From IMG/VR virus record IMGVR_UViG_3300027905_000210, positions 1 to 26,399 of that record: a stretch of DNA of 26,399 nt; one strand, written 5' to 3'. The first letter of the stretch is position 1; each line of letters opens with the position of its first letter. Below, piece after piece: positions 7,816-16,692 of the stretch. Origin of the DNA: a virus. A program made the translations under genes and the position numbers. The notes under the pieces were generated by a model. The model was not told the DNA's origin, searched no databases, and was given only the letters and a program-made list of their open reading frames with translations.

Positions 7816-7843
7816 TCCGCTTGCAACAGAAGGAAGTCCCCAA

Positions 7844-8455
7844 ATGTCTGATGCTCTCCTGACTCGTATCGCGGTCGCGATCGAAGCCTTGGTTACTATC
7901 AAGAGCGGCGTAGCCGGCAAAACAACCGGCAAATCGACACCCACCCAAACACCATCCACTGCGGCAACTGGCAAACCGGCGACTGCTCCGGCGACTGGCG
8001 CGTCCAAGCCGGCGACTGCTCCGAAGGCGACTCCGGCGGCTGGCACCAAGCCCGCTACGCCGACCAAGCCTGCGGCGGCTACTCCAAAGACCGCTGCCAC
8101 GACTACGGTTCCGGCGGATGGACCAGCCAGAGACACCAAGGACCCGAACGGCAAGAACACCTACGGCGATGTGGTGGAGGCGTTAAAGGCCGTTAAGAAC
8201 GCGCAGAACAAGGAAGCGGCTCTCGCCATCATGGCGAAAGTTGGCGGCGTCGGCGCGGTTCGGGATTTGAAGCCGCCTCTCTACGACGCGGTTGTCGCGG
8301 CGGCTACCCACGCGCTTCACCCGCCAAAGGCTACATCAGCCGGGACGGTCGTTGTCACCGACGACTTGGGCGAGGCGGTCGATACTTCCGGCGCGAGCGC
8401 CGGGACTGCGGAAGCGGACGAACCGCCCGAAGGTGGCTCCGGCGAGGACCTGTAA
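7844..8455 (+). CDS. Pro/Ala/Thr-linker protein with phage helical domain
   Basis: The 203-residue protein has a short N-terminal helix (MSDALLTRIAVAIEALV). A long disordered linker of Pro, Ala, Thr and Lys follows (about 25-100). The helical domain starts at about residue 105 (NTYGDVVEALKAVKN) and is paralogous to that at 3512-3979. The protein ends in an acidic tail. The two paralogues share the linker-plus-domain design, suggesting duplication within this phage lineage. AGAAGGAAG lies before the ATG at 7844; an upstream in-frame TTG at 7787 is the promoter -35 and is rejected as a start. The molecular role is unknown. Confidence 0.7.
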   Translation: MSDALLTRIAVAIEALVTIKSGVAGKTTGKSTPTQTPSTAATGKPATAPATGASKPATAPKATPAAGTKPATPTKPAAATPKTAATTTVPADGPARDTKDPNGKNTYGDVVEALKAVKNAQNKEAALAIMAKVGGVGAVRDLKPPLYDAVVAAATHALHPPKATSAGTVVVTDDLGEAVDTSGASAGTAEADEPPEGGSGEDL

Positions 8456-8586
8456 CGAGAATGAGCGCGGGGCACAGTCCCGTAATTCAGCCTTGAAGCC
8501 GAACAGCCGCAAAGGTGAGTCGGCACCATGAGCGAAAAAAGTGGTGACAAGCTGGCGCGCTCAGACCTTTTAATGGAGGTTTTACC

Positions 8587-8847
8587 ATGCGCAAGTTCAC
8601 ACGTTCGGACCTTAACGCCGCGATCTATGCTCATGTTTATAAGTTTGGCGGTGTCAAGACATGCGAGATTTTGGTGGCTGTGACCGGGATACCGGAAGCG
8701 AACTCTGGTTCTGATTTTCCCGAAGTCTACTGGTCTGCGCTGATCGAGCGGCTCACCAATTTCGGGCAAGAGGATGCGCTGTGGTCTCAGATGCCACCAA
8801 AAGCTCTACTTCGGGCGTTGCGTTTCAATCAAATGGCAGGTCGATAA
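8587..8847 (+). CDS. unknown 86-aa helical protein
   Basis: A strong GGAGG at 8575-8579 lies seven bases before the ATG. The 86-residue product is mainly helical (SDLNAAIYAHVYKFGG and later ALLRALRFNQMAG). I do not recognise it. The gap 8456-8586 before it holds no gene I can support beyond a doubtful 51-codon frame from 8528. Confidence 0.6.
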   Translation: MRKFTRSDLNAAIYAHVYKFGGVKTCEILVAVTGIPEANSGSDFPEVYWSALIERLTNFGQEDALWSQMPPKALLRALRFNQMAGR

Positions 8848-9423
8848 TTGTGTGCAGGCAAGGAACGGGAGGCTGCGTGACCATGGCAAGCCCAAATCAA
8901 GTAACCAAAGATTTCACGCTCGCGCGCACATCGCTTATCATGGGCGCGTATGCCATTACTCAAAAGCTGCGGCAGGGTCAGCCTCTCACGCTTCTCCGCG
9001 AGCCGACCAGCAAAGTTTACGCGAACGATGTTATGGTCGTTGTGGCTACGCCCGGCGGTAACCGTAAGATCGGCTACCTGCCGCTCGGCCTCGCCGACGA
9101 GATTGCGCCCCTCATGGACCGCAACATCAAGGTCATCGCCCGTAAGGCACCGAACGTGCTCTATGGCATCTGCCAACTTGCCTATATCAAGCCTTCCGAA
9201 GAAGTCAATCCGGAGACCGGCTTATCCGGTGCCGAGGCTGATCTTCATCCTATTCCCGCCGAACCGCCGGTACTTGCGCCGGGTGTTACGGCTGAGGTAT
9301 ACGAACGCGCACGCGCTAACCAGTTGCCCGAAGGTGTGACGCAAGAGGACCTCGACACCGCCACCGATCTTCCGCCGCTCGGCGACAGTCGCCGGCCACA
9401 TATCAAACCCCAAGAGGACCCCA

Positions 9424-9999
<576 letters not shown>

Positions 10000-10026
10000 C
10001 CACCCACCAACTGGAAAGGAAGTCCC

Positions 10027-10413
10027 ATGGCAGACTACATTACAGCGGCGCAAGACGCCGATGCGATCATTGCCGGCGAAGTCGCTCGGCAGGATCAAAT
10101 GTGGGGCGTCGCGAACGAACGCGCCGACTCTACTCAAGGTCAGTTGCTCCGCGCTGGTCTCGCGCAGTTGGAGGCTCTCTTGCTGCGACGCGATGGCGAG
10201 GCTAATACGTTTGGCGGAGCGCCGAACGTTTATCCGGCCGACTGGTCCGGCTTCCGAGACTACGGGTCCGACGTGGCGAACCTTGCGGTCGCTGCGGCGT
10301 ATATCCGGCAGGAAATCAAGCGGCTCATTGCGCAAGGTGCAGACACCACGCGCACGTCCCGCGATCCCGCTACTCAGCCGTACACGGGCGATCAACCGGC
10401 GGTGCAATTCTAA
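10027..10413 (+). CDS. unknown phage protein, helical
   Basis: The 128-residue protein is preceded by GGAAAGGAAG. The sequence looks conserved and folded: RQDQMWGVANERADSTQGQL near residue 22, and YPADWSGFRDYGSDVANLAV near residue 72, followed by a helix IRQEIKRLIAQG. The layout recalls phage proteins in which a WG/N-E-R segment precedes a C-terminal IRQEI helix, some annotated as nucleotide pyrophosphohydrolase-like. I cannot identify catalytic residues and leave function open. Confidence 0.65.
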   Translation: MADYITAAQDADAIIAGEVARQDQMWGVANERADSTQGQLLRAGLAQLEALLLRRDGEANTFGGAPNVYPADWSGFRDYGSDVANLAVAAAYIRQEIKRLIAQGADTTRTSRDPATQPYTGDQPAVQF

Positions 10414-10590
10414 ATGCCAATGCTGCGAAGCGCGCGCACGCTGAGCTACTTCGGCGTGACGCACGAAGCCCCCACCGGACGCGGATCGCGTCCGGCGGAG
10501 ACGTATCGAGGAGCGCGGCGCAATGCCGCACGCGATGCAAAGTGGCCGTCCCGACGCCGCAAACGGAGGGAGCCGAAGTTCGACGAATAA
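10414..10590 (+). CDS. small very basic protein
   Basis: This 58-residue frame starts at the base after the previous TAA and ends just before the protease-like gene. It is Arg-rich (GARRNAARDAKWPSRRRKRR near the C-terminus), suggesting nucleic-acid binding. There is no convincing Shine-Dalgarno, and it could be a chance frame in GC-rich DNA, but it fills the gap exactly. Confidence 0.35.
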   Translation: MPMLRSARTLSYFGVTHEAPTGRGSRPAETYRGARRNAARDAKWPSRRRKRREPKFDE

Positions 10591-10604
10591 CGGGGGACGG
10601 TGTT

Positions 10605-11147
10605 ATGACGATCATTGTGTGGCGTGCAGGCGTAATGGCTTGCGACTCGTGTTGGGCTAGTCAAGGCACGCAAACCGTCAGCATGATAAAGATTAAGCGG
10701 CTGTCGAGCGGAGCATTGCTCGGCGGTGCCGGCGATAACGACGGTCGCGAAATGGAAGTTCTCCTCGATAAAATTCGCGACCCCGCCAAGCTCCCGACCC
10801 GGCAACAACTGATCGCGACCAAACTCGGCTACGAAGGCTTGCTTGCATTTCCGCGCGGTGGCGTGTGGATGATTTCGGCTGGTCGCGTCGATGACGCGGG
10901 CTACCCCACCGAAGAAGATGTCGAGACAGATATGGGCGTGTGGCCTGCCGCCACTATGGGCGGATATGCCGCATGTGGCTCCGGCGCAGACTACGCGCTC
11001 GCGGCTATGGATGCAGGCGCGACAGCACGTCAAGCGGTCGAGATAGCGTGCAAGCGCAACATTCATTGTCGTCCCCCGGTGCATGTGCGTAAACTGTTTG
11101 ATGACAAGCATCCGCAGCCGGGGCGTGGTCGTGCGAAACGATCTTGA
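10605..11147 (+). CDS. HslV/proteasome beta-like Ntn hydrolase
   Basis: The 180-residue protein resembles the HslV/proteasome beta fold. Removing Met1 would expose Thr as the N-terminal nucleophile (TIIVWRAGVMACDS). The Asp of ACDS at mature position 13 and the Lys in SMIKIKRL near 28 match the catalytic Asp17/Lys33 of HslV with shorter spacing. GSGADYALAAMDAGATARQA matches the conserved GSGxxYALAA segment near the C-terminus. No partner ATPase (HslU-like) is visible. Phage versions may process proteins or interfere with host proteolysis. The ATG at 10605 is preceded by a G-run and is the only start giving the Thr at position 2; an in-frame start at 10542 is rejected. Confidence 0.8.
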   Translation: MTIIVWRAGVMACDSCWASQGTQTVSMIKIKRLSSGALLGGAGDNDGREMEVLLDKIRDPAKLPTRQQLIATKLGYEGLLAFPRGGVWMISAGRVDDAGYPTEEDVETDMGVWPAATMGGYAACGSGADYALAAMDAGATARQAVEIACKRNIHCRPPVHVRKLFDDKHPQPGRGRAKRS

Positions 11148-11397
11148 TGCTTTATCGACGCCGCCGGTCTACTGCTACTTCGGTCAACAGACGGAGGTTG
11201 CCGAGTTCTGTCGCCGCACATTCTTGATGTCTCCGCTACGTGCGGCGTTTACACCCGATCAAATCGACGGTGAGCGACCAACGTTTATCTATGTTCGGAA
11301 TCACATTAACCCGGTGCCTGACGAATGGTGGTACTATCTCGCGGGAGTAAACGCTCGGTACGCGGAACTCGCGGACACGTCGGACAAGGCGCTATGA
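11131..11397 (+). CDS. unknown protein, start uncertain
   Basis: The frame overlaps the end of the protease-like gene. I choose the GTG at 11131 (88 residues), which has GGGG upstream; a GTG at 11125 and ATGs at 11101 or 11083 would also be in frame. The sequence looks folded (PVYCYFGQQTEVAEFCRR, then PDEWWYYLAGVNARYAEL). Family not recognised. It ends on an ATGA overlap. Confidence 0.5.
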   Translation: MRNDLDALSTPPVYCYFGQQTEVAEFCRRTFLMSPLRAAFTPDQIDGERPTFIYVRNHINPVPDEWWYYLAGVNARYAELADTSDKAL

Positions 11398-11636
11398 GCA
11401 TCGTTACGATCAACTATCGAGTGTCCTACCGCAGCCTCATGAAGCGCAGCAAAGCCGATGTCGTCAGTGCCTACCTGCAACTCATGGAGTCGATCAAGCC
11501 AGCGAGCGCCGACGCCTGCTCAGCCCGCAACATTTTGGATAAAACCGAGCCGAAGCTCTTGACAGTGACCCACGAACTAGGCTTATTGCGGCGTTGGTAC
11601 GAAGGATCGAAGCATCTAGTCGGAAGCGACTCATGA
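11394..11636 (+). CDS. unknown 80-aa protein
   Basis: ATGA overlaps at both ends. The product is a basic, helical protein (RSLMKRSKADVVSAYLQLME). I do not recognise it. The in-frame upstream start at 11325 would overlap the previous gene by more than 70 bases and is rejected. Confidence 0.55.
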   Translation: MSIVTINYRVSYRSLMKRSKADVVSAYLQLMESIKPASADACSARNILDKTEPKLLTVTHELGLLRRWYEGSKHLVGSDS

Positions 11637-11845
11637 GCAAGTCCCCCAAACAGCCACTCACGAATGCCGAGTTCACTCGGCATATTTCACGTATGGGTCG
11701 TACCATAAGTATGACGCTTGTGACGTTGACGGAAGGCATGTGGAATCCCGACTACTGCAAAGCATCAGCCGATATGTACGCGCTCAGTGTCATCGACGAT
11801 CTTGAACATCAAATCAAATGGATCAAAAAGCGGCTCAAATCATGA
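11633..11845 (+). CDS. unknown 70-aa protein
   Basis: ATGA overlaps at both ends, directly upstream of the saccharopine-dehydrogenase-like gene. The small product has a likely C-terminal helix (VIDDLEHQIKWIKKRL). I do not recognise it. Confidence 0.5.
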   Translation: MSKSPKQPLTNAEFTRHISRMGRTISMTLVTLTEGMWNPDYCKASADMYALSVIDDLEHQIKWIKKRLKS

Positions 11846-12870
11846 CCGATGAACAACCCCAACTTAAGAAGATCGCGCTTCAAGGTCTCGGGCGTGTCGG
11901 CTCGACTATTGCGGCGATCCTCAAGAACCCCGCTCCGCTGCGATATGAAGTCGTGGCAAAAGACGTGTTGGACGACGATGATCTTGTCGGCGCGTTCGCA
12001 GTTATCAATGCGGCGCCATACTTCACATCAGTTCCGCTTGCTACGAAGGCTGTGTTGGGTGGTGCCCACTATCTCGACATGACTGAGGATGTCGAAGTTA
12101 CCCGCGAGTTGCGCGACCTTGCCGAGACTCTGCCAATCATGAGCGAAGCCGCTTGTGGCGTAGCAATCATTCCGCAATGCGGATTGGCGCCGGGTGTTGT
12201 CTCGATTATAGCCGGGCATATGGCTCGTAAATTCGAGAAGCTCGACACTCTAAAGATTCGCGTCGGGGCGCTCCCGCGTCACCCGAACAATATGCTCGGC
12301 TACGCGCAGACCTGGAATCTTGACGGTCTCGTAAATCAGTACCACGGATGGGCTGACGTAGTGCGTGAAGGCGAGCACTGCAAAGTGCCTCCGCTTGTCG
12401 ATGTTGAGGAACTGACCGTCGAGGGCGGTCAGTATGAGGCGTTCACTACCGCCGGAGGTATTGGCACGCTTTGCGATTCGTTTCCCAAAGCCCGGACGAT
12501 CAACTACAAGACCATCCGGTATCCCGGACACGCGAAGCTCATGCGGTTTTTAATAGAGGACATGGGACTTAGCCGTGTCGAACTTAAGAACGCGCTCGCA
12601 CGCGCTCTGCCGTTAATAGATCAAGATGTCGTTTTGATTTCGATTTCGGCGACCGGCATTGGCGGCGGCCTGCTTCGGCAGTTGACCTATTCCAAAGTAG
12701 TGCTCGGCGTGCCCGGTCGCAGCGCCTTACAGACGACGACGGCGGGTGCAACTTGTGCGGTGCTTGACTTATTGACCGAAGGCGCGATAGAACAGCGCGG
12801 TTTCATTCGGCAAGAGAACATCCCTCTTGAGGCTTTTGTGAAAAATCGTTTTGGCCGAGGATTTGCATGA
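11842..12870 (+). CDS. saccharopine dehydrogenase-like oxidoreductase
   Basis: The 342-residue protein has a Rossmann start, KKIALQGLGRVGSTIA, with the GxGxxG-type dinucleotide site near residues 14-19. The family core NAAPYFTSVPLATKAVLGG and HYLDMTEDVEVTRELRDL (about 60-95) follows, then QCGLAPGVVSIIAGHMA. These match saccharopine dehydrogenase/Lys9-type and related lysine or carboxynorspermidine dehydrogenases, which use NAD(P)H to join or split amino acids. The length is close to the short, single-subunit members. The substrate is unknown. The ATG overlaps the previous stop; the 3' end overlaps an endonuclease gene. Such a metabolic enzyme is unusual in a phage replication region. Confidence 0.82.
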   Translation: MTDEQPQLKKIALQGLGRVGSTIAAILKNPAPLRYEVVAKDVLDDDDLVGAFAVINAAPYFTSVPLATKAVLGGAHYLDMTEDVEVTRELRDLAETLPIMSEAACGVAIIPQCGLAPGVVSIIAGHMARKFEKLDTLKIRVGALPRHPNNMLGYAQTWNLDGLVNQYHGWADVVREGEHCKVPPLVDVEELTVEGGQYEAFTTAGGIGTLCDSFPKARTINYKTIRYPGHAKLMRFLIEDMGLSRVELKNALARALPLIDQDVVLISISATGIGGGLLRQLTYSKVVLGVPGRSALQTTTAGATCAVLDLLTEGAIEQRGFIRQENIPLEAFVKNRFGRGFA

Positions 12871-13412
12871 TCGAAAAGAGGGTCACGCGAAGAAAGAAGG
12901 ACGCCGCATACCGTGCTCGACCAGAGGTTAAGAGGCGGAGAGAGGAAACGTCGGCTGCGTGGTACGCTCAAAACCGAACACGAGTAAAGAAGATAAAGGC
13001 TGCGCAATATGCCGAGAACAAAGTGCCTATGCAGGTTAAGAGTCGGCGCTATTATGCCCAAAACAAAGTACAGATAGGCGCGCGAATGAAGAAATATCGG
13101 GCTAAACTTGAAAATCGAGCGCGAAAAATAGCTTATGACTCAGGAATGTGGATTGAAATACCGAATCGCTTACCTCCCGATTTATGTGAATGTTGCAACC
13201 AAAAATCAACTCGCGGATTTCATTTCGATCATTGCCATGAAACAGGTCGGTTTCGTGGGTGGTGCTGTCACCAATGCAATACCGGGCAGACGGCAGCGAA
13301 CGGTGTTCGCGGAGCAAAAATATGGCTTGCATATCTTGAGCGCCCGTGGCAACAAGCCGAGCCGATTAGATGGGCGTATCCAAGGGAGCGGCTAGTCGCC
13401 GTCGCGGCATGA
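12867..13412 (+). CDS. endonuclease VII-like HNH-type nuclease
   Basis: The 181-residue protein has a Lys/Arg-rich N-terminal region with three YAQN/YAEN-type repeats (about 32-70). The catalytic core of the recombination endonuclease VII (T4 gp49) family follows: a CxxC zinc pair at 107/110, FHFDHCHETGRFRG with Asp121, His122 and His124, and CHQCN supplying the second zinc pair at 134/137. Family members cut branched DNA or act as free-standing homing nucleases. The gene is ATGA-coupled at both ends yet looks AT-richer than its neighbours, suggesting a later insertion that kept the operon phase. It is probably a resolvase-like or mobile nuclease; which one is not decided by sequence. Confidence 0.85.
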   Translation: MIEKRVTRRKKDAAYRARPEVKRRREETSAAWYAQNRTRVKKIKAAQYAENKVPMQVKSRRYYAQNKVQIGARMKKYRAKLENRARKIAYDSGMWIEIPNRLPPDLCECCNQKSTRGFHFDHCHETGRFRGWCCHQCNTGQTAANGVRGAKIWLAYLERPWQQAEPIRWAYPRERLVAVAA

Positions 13413-13750
13413 ACATACCCCAGGCGCTCGCCGACCTGCTTAACCAGACTGATCCCGGCTTCGTGGCATTCGTATTCGCGCATCCGACGCGCATCTTTCG
13501 TGTCTCCGCCAAACAGGACTTCTGTACGTTCCGCGTCGAGCAGTTCACACGCACCAATAAGGACAACATGAACCCGAGAGGGTCCTGGCATACGCTCAGC
13601 ACGCACGGAAGCGAAATGCCCGGCATGATGTTGGATACCGCGTGCAAAGCTATGATAAAAGCGCAATTGGACTTCATCAATAAACTGACTAAGCGCTTGG
13701 CGCCGACGCCAGACCAAGTGAAGCAACAGATTTTGAGGACGAAACAATGA
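13409..13750 (+). CDS. unknown 113-aa protein
   Basis: ATGA-coupled to both neighbours. The sequence looks folded alpha/beta (ALADLLNQTDPGFVAFVF, later RVEQFTRTNKDNMNPRGSWH). No family recognised. The upstream start at 13370 would overlap the nuclease gene and is rejected. Confidence 0.55.
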   Translation: MNIPQALADLLNQTDPGFVAFVFAHPTRIFRVSAKQDFCTFRVEQFTRTNKDNMNPRGSWHTLSTHGSEMPGMMLDTACKAMIKAQLDFINKLTKRLAPTPDQVKQQILRTKQ

Positions 13751-13950
13751 CGCGCCGAGTGCTTGCCGTGACCGATCCGACGTGCGATATTGTAGTGTTT
13801 TTCCGACCCGATGGTTCTGCGCAAGCGGTCATCAAGGCTCGGGAGCACTCGACGACACATGAGATACCCGCGCCACCTAAGGGCGAGCGCATCGCAGTCA
13901 AGCGCACGCCAGATGGATGCGTTGAAGTAGTGTATGAGGAGATAGAATAA
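13747..13950 (+). CDS. unknown 67-aa protein
   Basis: ATGA overlap upstream; its TAA shares a base with the next ATG. The small product is beta-rich (DIVVFFRPDGSAQAVIKARE) and otherwise featureless. Not recognised. Confidence 0.5.
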   Translation: MTRRVLAVTDPTCDIVVFFRPDGSAQAVIKAREHSTTHEIPAPPKGERIAVKRTPDGCVEVVYEEIE

Positions 13951-14402
13951 TGGGTCACACCGAGGACAGTGAAATGCGAGAGCCGAGCCGGATGTCAGAG
14001 GCCGAGTTGATCGACGCATTGGACACCAAGTTCGGCACTAAATCCATCTTCCCCGACGAGCCGGTGTGGATCGAGGACGACTTCTCTGAGTTGAACGAGG
14101 CGTTCGACGCTTTCACAGCCAAGTATGGTCCGGATGCGCCCGACGTGTCTCGCTACCCCATCGACCCCGAGCGTGCTGCGAAGAAGGCGGCGTGGTACGC
14201 GTCGCAAGGCTTTGGTACGTTGCGCGTCAAAGCCATCGAAGTCTCCAAGCGGGTCGGCAACGTCTCTCGCAAGACCCGTTACGAGTTCGAAGGCGGCGGC
14301 CCTTGCATAGTCCTGGGGGTCAAACAATCAGGACTGACTCCTCCAATCATCGGTGAGGAGATTTTTGTAGCGGCTCTCGAACCGGAAGATGTCGATGCCT
14401 GA
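13950..14402 (+). CDS. unknown acidic 150-aa protein
   Basis: The TAATG junction couples it to the previous gene. The N-terminal half is acidic and helical (SEAELIDALDTKFG, then DDFSELNEAFDAFTAKYG). The C-terminal half is probably beta (RKTRYEFEGGGPCIVLGV). Not recognised. The 129-base gap after it holds a T-rich stretch (14403-14411) but no clear hairpin. Confidence 0.55.
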   Translation: MGHTEDSEMREPSRMSEAELIDALDTKFGTKSIFPDEPVWIEDDFSELNEAFDAFTAKYGPDAPDVSRYPIDPERAAKKAAWYASQGFGTLRVKAIEVSKRVGNVSRKTRYEFEGGGPCIVLGVKQSGLTPPIIGEEIFVAALEPEDVDA

Positions 14403-14531
14403 TTTTCTTTTTAACTGATCTGTCCGACTTCTGTAGTTGGCAGTGCGTTCGAGGCTTCGCATCGTTGCCCCGAGAAATGCAACAGCCGCGCCGAAAGCGG
14501 GCAATGCCGAATTTTACCTGCGAGAAAGTAG

Positions 14532-14984
14532 ATGACTCAACACGCTAAGCATCCATCAATCCCCGGTTTGTCCGCGACCCGCGACGGTCGCGTATTCCGA
14601 AATGGGCGACAACTAAAAGACCGCCCGGATAAGGATGGCTATCGCATCTTCTCGTTCTGGATGGGTAGCGGATATTTGACTCTGCGCGTTCATAGGGTTG
14701 TTCTCGCGTGCTTTAGGGGCGAAAGCAACCTCGAAAGTGACCACAAAGACCGTAATCGTGCGCACAATGCACTAAGAAATCTCCAATACCGCGACGTGCC
14801 CGCTAACCGACGCAACGTCGGTGTACGATATGACTCGTCATCGGGAATAAGGAATGTGCGCTATCGTCCGTCCCGGCGAAAATGGCAAGCATATTGCCGG
14901 GACGCCGGTCGGTTTAAGTCGCTCGGTCATTTCCAAACAGCCAGAGAAGCTAAGCAAGTAGCGGAGACACGTTATGGCGGGTAA
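14532..14984 (+). CDS. HNH-AP2 homing endonuclease
   Basis: The 150-residue protein pairs an HNH_3-type nuclease with an AP2 DNA-binding domain. The nuclease part (about 35-90) shows VHRVVLACF, ESDHKDRNRAHNALRNLQY (His54, Asp70-His71, Asn79, Asn83). The AP2 part (about 104-145) shows SGIRNVRYRPSRRKWQAYCR and LGHFQTAREA. This pairing is typical of phage free-standing homing nucleases that cut relatives lacking the gene. It overlaps the start of the DUF2800 gene by 11 bases in another frame, so insertion did not break that gene. The DNA looks AT-richer than the flanks. Confidence 0.88.
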   Translation: MTQHAKHPSIPGLSATRDGRVFRNGRQLKDRPDKDGYRIFSFWMGSGYLTLRVHRVVLACFRGESNLESDHKDRNRAHNALRNLQYRDVPANRRNVGVRYDSSSGIRNVRYRPSRRKWQAYCRDAGRFKSLGHFQTAREAKQVAETRYGG

Positions 14985-16308
14985 GCACGCGAAACTTAGT
15001 CCTAGCAGTGCTTCGCGTTGGATGCACTGTCCCGGTTCGATCCGCAAGATCGGCGACGAGCCGAACCAAGCTGGTATGCCCGCCATGATGGGCACGGCGG
15101 CGCATAAAGTCATCCAGTTCATGCTCGAAAAAGGCGACCGAAATGCCGAGGCGTTTCGGGGCTACATCGTCCAGGTCCAGCAAGCCGGCGAGGAGGAAAC
15201 GCTGATCTTCGCGAGCGACGATCCGCTGGCGTTGTCCGAAAAGCCGGGCTGGTTTGCGTTCCCGGTGAACGACGAAATGGTCTACGGCGTGCAAACCATG
15301 ATCGACGAGGTTGACCGCCTCACCGCCGAAATGGTTGATCCGGCGATCTTCACTGAACGCTTCCTCGATATGACGTGGCTCGACTCACGTCTCGGGGGCA
15401 CCGCCGACGTGACGCTGATCGACAACGATCCGCTCGGCGACGGCTGGATTCATTTGCTCGACTACAAAAATGGTCGCGTGATCGTCGAAGTGTTGGACAA
15501 TGAGCAGATGAAGAACTATGCTGTGGGATTGCTCCACGAGCACCCCGAGGCGCTCGGCGTGGTGGTGCATCTTGTGCAGCCAAACGCCACGCACGAAGAT
15601 GGTATTATCCGTACCGCGATCTACACGCGTGACGAGTTGCTGACTTTCGAAGTCGAATTGAAGAAAGCAGCCGACGCAACGTCGGCACCGAACGCGCCGT
15701 TGCGGGCTGGCGAGTGGTGCATGTATTGCCCGGCCAAGGTGAATTGTGAAGCCTTTGAGGCGCTCGCCAAGGACGAAGCCGCCGCCGACTTTGGGGCGGA
15801 CCCGGAGGAGTTCTTGCCGGTGCCGCAGTTGGCTTTAGACAAGGGGGGACCGGAAGTTTACGACGAACCAACCGAATACCGTGCGGCGCTCGCCCGCAAG
15901 GCTAGATGGATTCCGTTGCTCGACCAGTGGGCACGCGACATCCGCGCTCGCATTCAGATCGAACTTTGTAATCGCAATCCAGTGGGTGACTGGAAGCTGG
16001 TACGCGGCAAGTCAAACCGGGCGTGGTCGCCCGACGAAGTAACGGTGCAGGGTGTATTCAATGAAAAGTGGGGTATCTCTGACGATTATTTGTTCGCGGC
16101 GCCGAGGATGAAGTCACCCGCGCAAATCGAAAAGACGACGATCCCTGGCAAAGACAAAAAGACGCTCAAGAAGATCGTTGACTCGCTTGCGAAGAAACCG
16201 CCCGGCAAGCTCAGCATTGCGCCCGGCACTGACGCACGGGATGCGGTCGATCCTGTGAGCATTGCCGCATCTGACTTTGGGAATGACGAGGAGGAGTTCG
16301 GGACATGA
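14974..16308 (+). CDS. DUF2800 RecB/Cas4-like nuclease
   Basis: The 444-residue protein belongs to the phage DUF2800 family, a PD-(D/E)xK nuclease related to RecB/AddB and Cas4. Visible parts: GTAAH near residue 40, GGTADV (Asp145), LLDYKNG with Asp163/Lys165 as the active site, and the QxxxY motif NEQMKNYA (Gln178, Tyr182). Cys19 plus WCMYCPAKVNC (Cys249, 252, 258) give the four-cysteine pattern of a 4Fe-4S cluster as in AddB/Cas4. It ends in an acidic DEEEF tail. It likely processes DNA ends in phage replication-recombination together with DUF2815 (20391-21065), a pairing common in phages. GGAG lies before the ATG. Confidence 0.85.
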   Translation: MAGKHAKLSPSSASRWMHCPGSIRKIGDEPNQAGMPAMMGTAAHKVIQFMLEKGDRNAEAFRGYIVQVQQAGEEETLIFASDDPLALSEKPGWFAFPVNDEMVYGVQTMIDEVDRLTAEMVDPAIFTERFLDMTWLDSRLGGTADVTLIDNDPLGDGWIHLLDYKNGRVIVEVLDNEQMKNYAVGLLHEHPEALGVVVHLVQPNATHEDGIIRTAIYTRDELLTFEVELKKAADATSAPNAPLRAGEWCMYCPAKVNCEAFEALAKDEAAADFGADPEEFLPVPQLALDKGGPEVYDEPTEYRAALARKARWIPLLDQWARDIRARIQIELCNRNPVGDWKLVRGKSNRAWSPDEVTVQGVFNEKWGISDDYLFAAPRMKSPAQIEKTTIPGKDKKTLKKIVDSLAKKPPGKLSIAPGTDARDAVDPVSIAASDFGNDEEEFGT

Positions 16309-16310
16309 GC

Positions 16311-16318
16311 AAAGGAGG
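16311..16318 (+). promoter_or_regulatory. consensus Shine-Dalgarno AAAGGAGG
   Basis: A full AAAGGAGG lies six bases before the ATG at 16325. It fixes that start against upstream in-frame alternatives and predicts strong translation. Confidence 0.85.
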
Positions 16319-16324
16319 ACATCT

Positions 16325-16690
16325 ATGAAATGGGTAAATGTTAGAGGATCAAACGCCGACTTCGCTAAGCCGCGTAATTGGGATGAGGAGCGCGACGGTC
16401 CATGCGGCACGCTGCCGGTGCGTGTCGAGCCGGTCGGTCTCTATAACTACCATTACAGCGCGTGGAAGCCGGACGCCGAAGAATTGGCGCTACTCAATGG
16501 CGGCGGCGTCGTCGAGCTTTGCTGTGTCGGCCAACAGCCGCCGGTTTCCGTGGGTGTTGTGCCTGAGTTCATTCCCGTGACGCCGAGTAGTGGGAATGTC
16601 TTTGAGGACTTGAGCCTCCCTGACGCTGATGCTTTGCTCAAGGAAGCTGTGGGCCAAATAACTGACGAGAACCAGCACAAGGAGGCGTGA
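16325..16690 (+). CDS. unknown 121-aa protein, strongly translated
   Basis: The product of the consensus ribosome-binding site at 16311. The 121-residue protein is probably alpha/beta with a conserved-looking middle (PVGLYNYHYSAWKPDAEELA). No family recognised. It ends on a GTGA overlap with the next gene. Confidence 0.6.
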   Translation: MKWVNVRGSNADFAKPRNWDEERDGPCGTLPVRVEPVGLYNYHYSAWKPDAEELALLNGGGVVELCCVGQQPPVSVGVVPEFIPVTPSSGNVFEDLSLPDADALLKEAVGQITDENQHKEA

Positions 16691-16692
16691 CA

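Noticed and set aside
8528-8683. A 51-codon frame starting MSEKSGDKLARSDLL
   Set aside because: The start looks gene-like, but it overlaps the well-supported 8587 gene for most of its length and loses character after residue 20.
14440-14475. GTTCGAGGC resembling a tRNA T-loop
   Set aside because: No five-base T-stem, anticodon arm or acceptor stem can be built around it.
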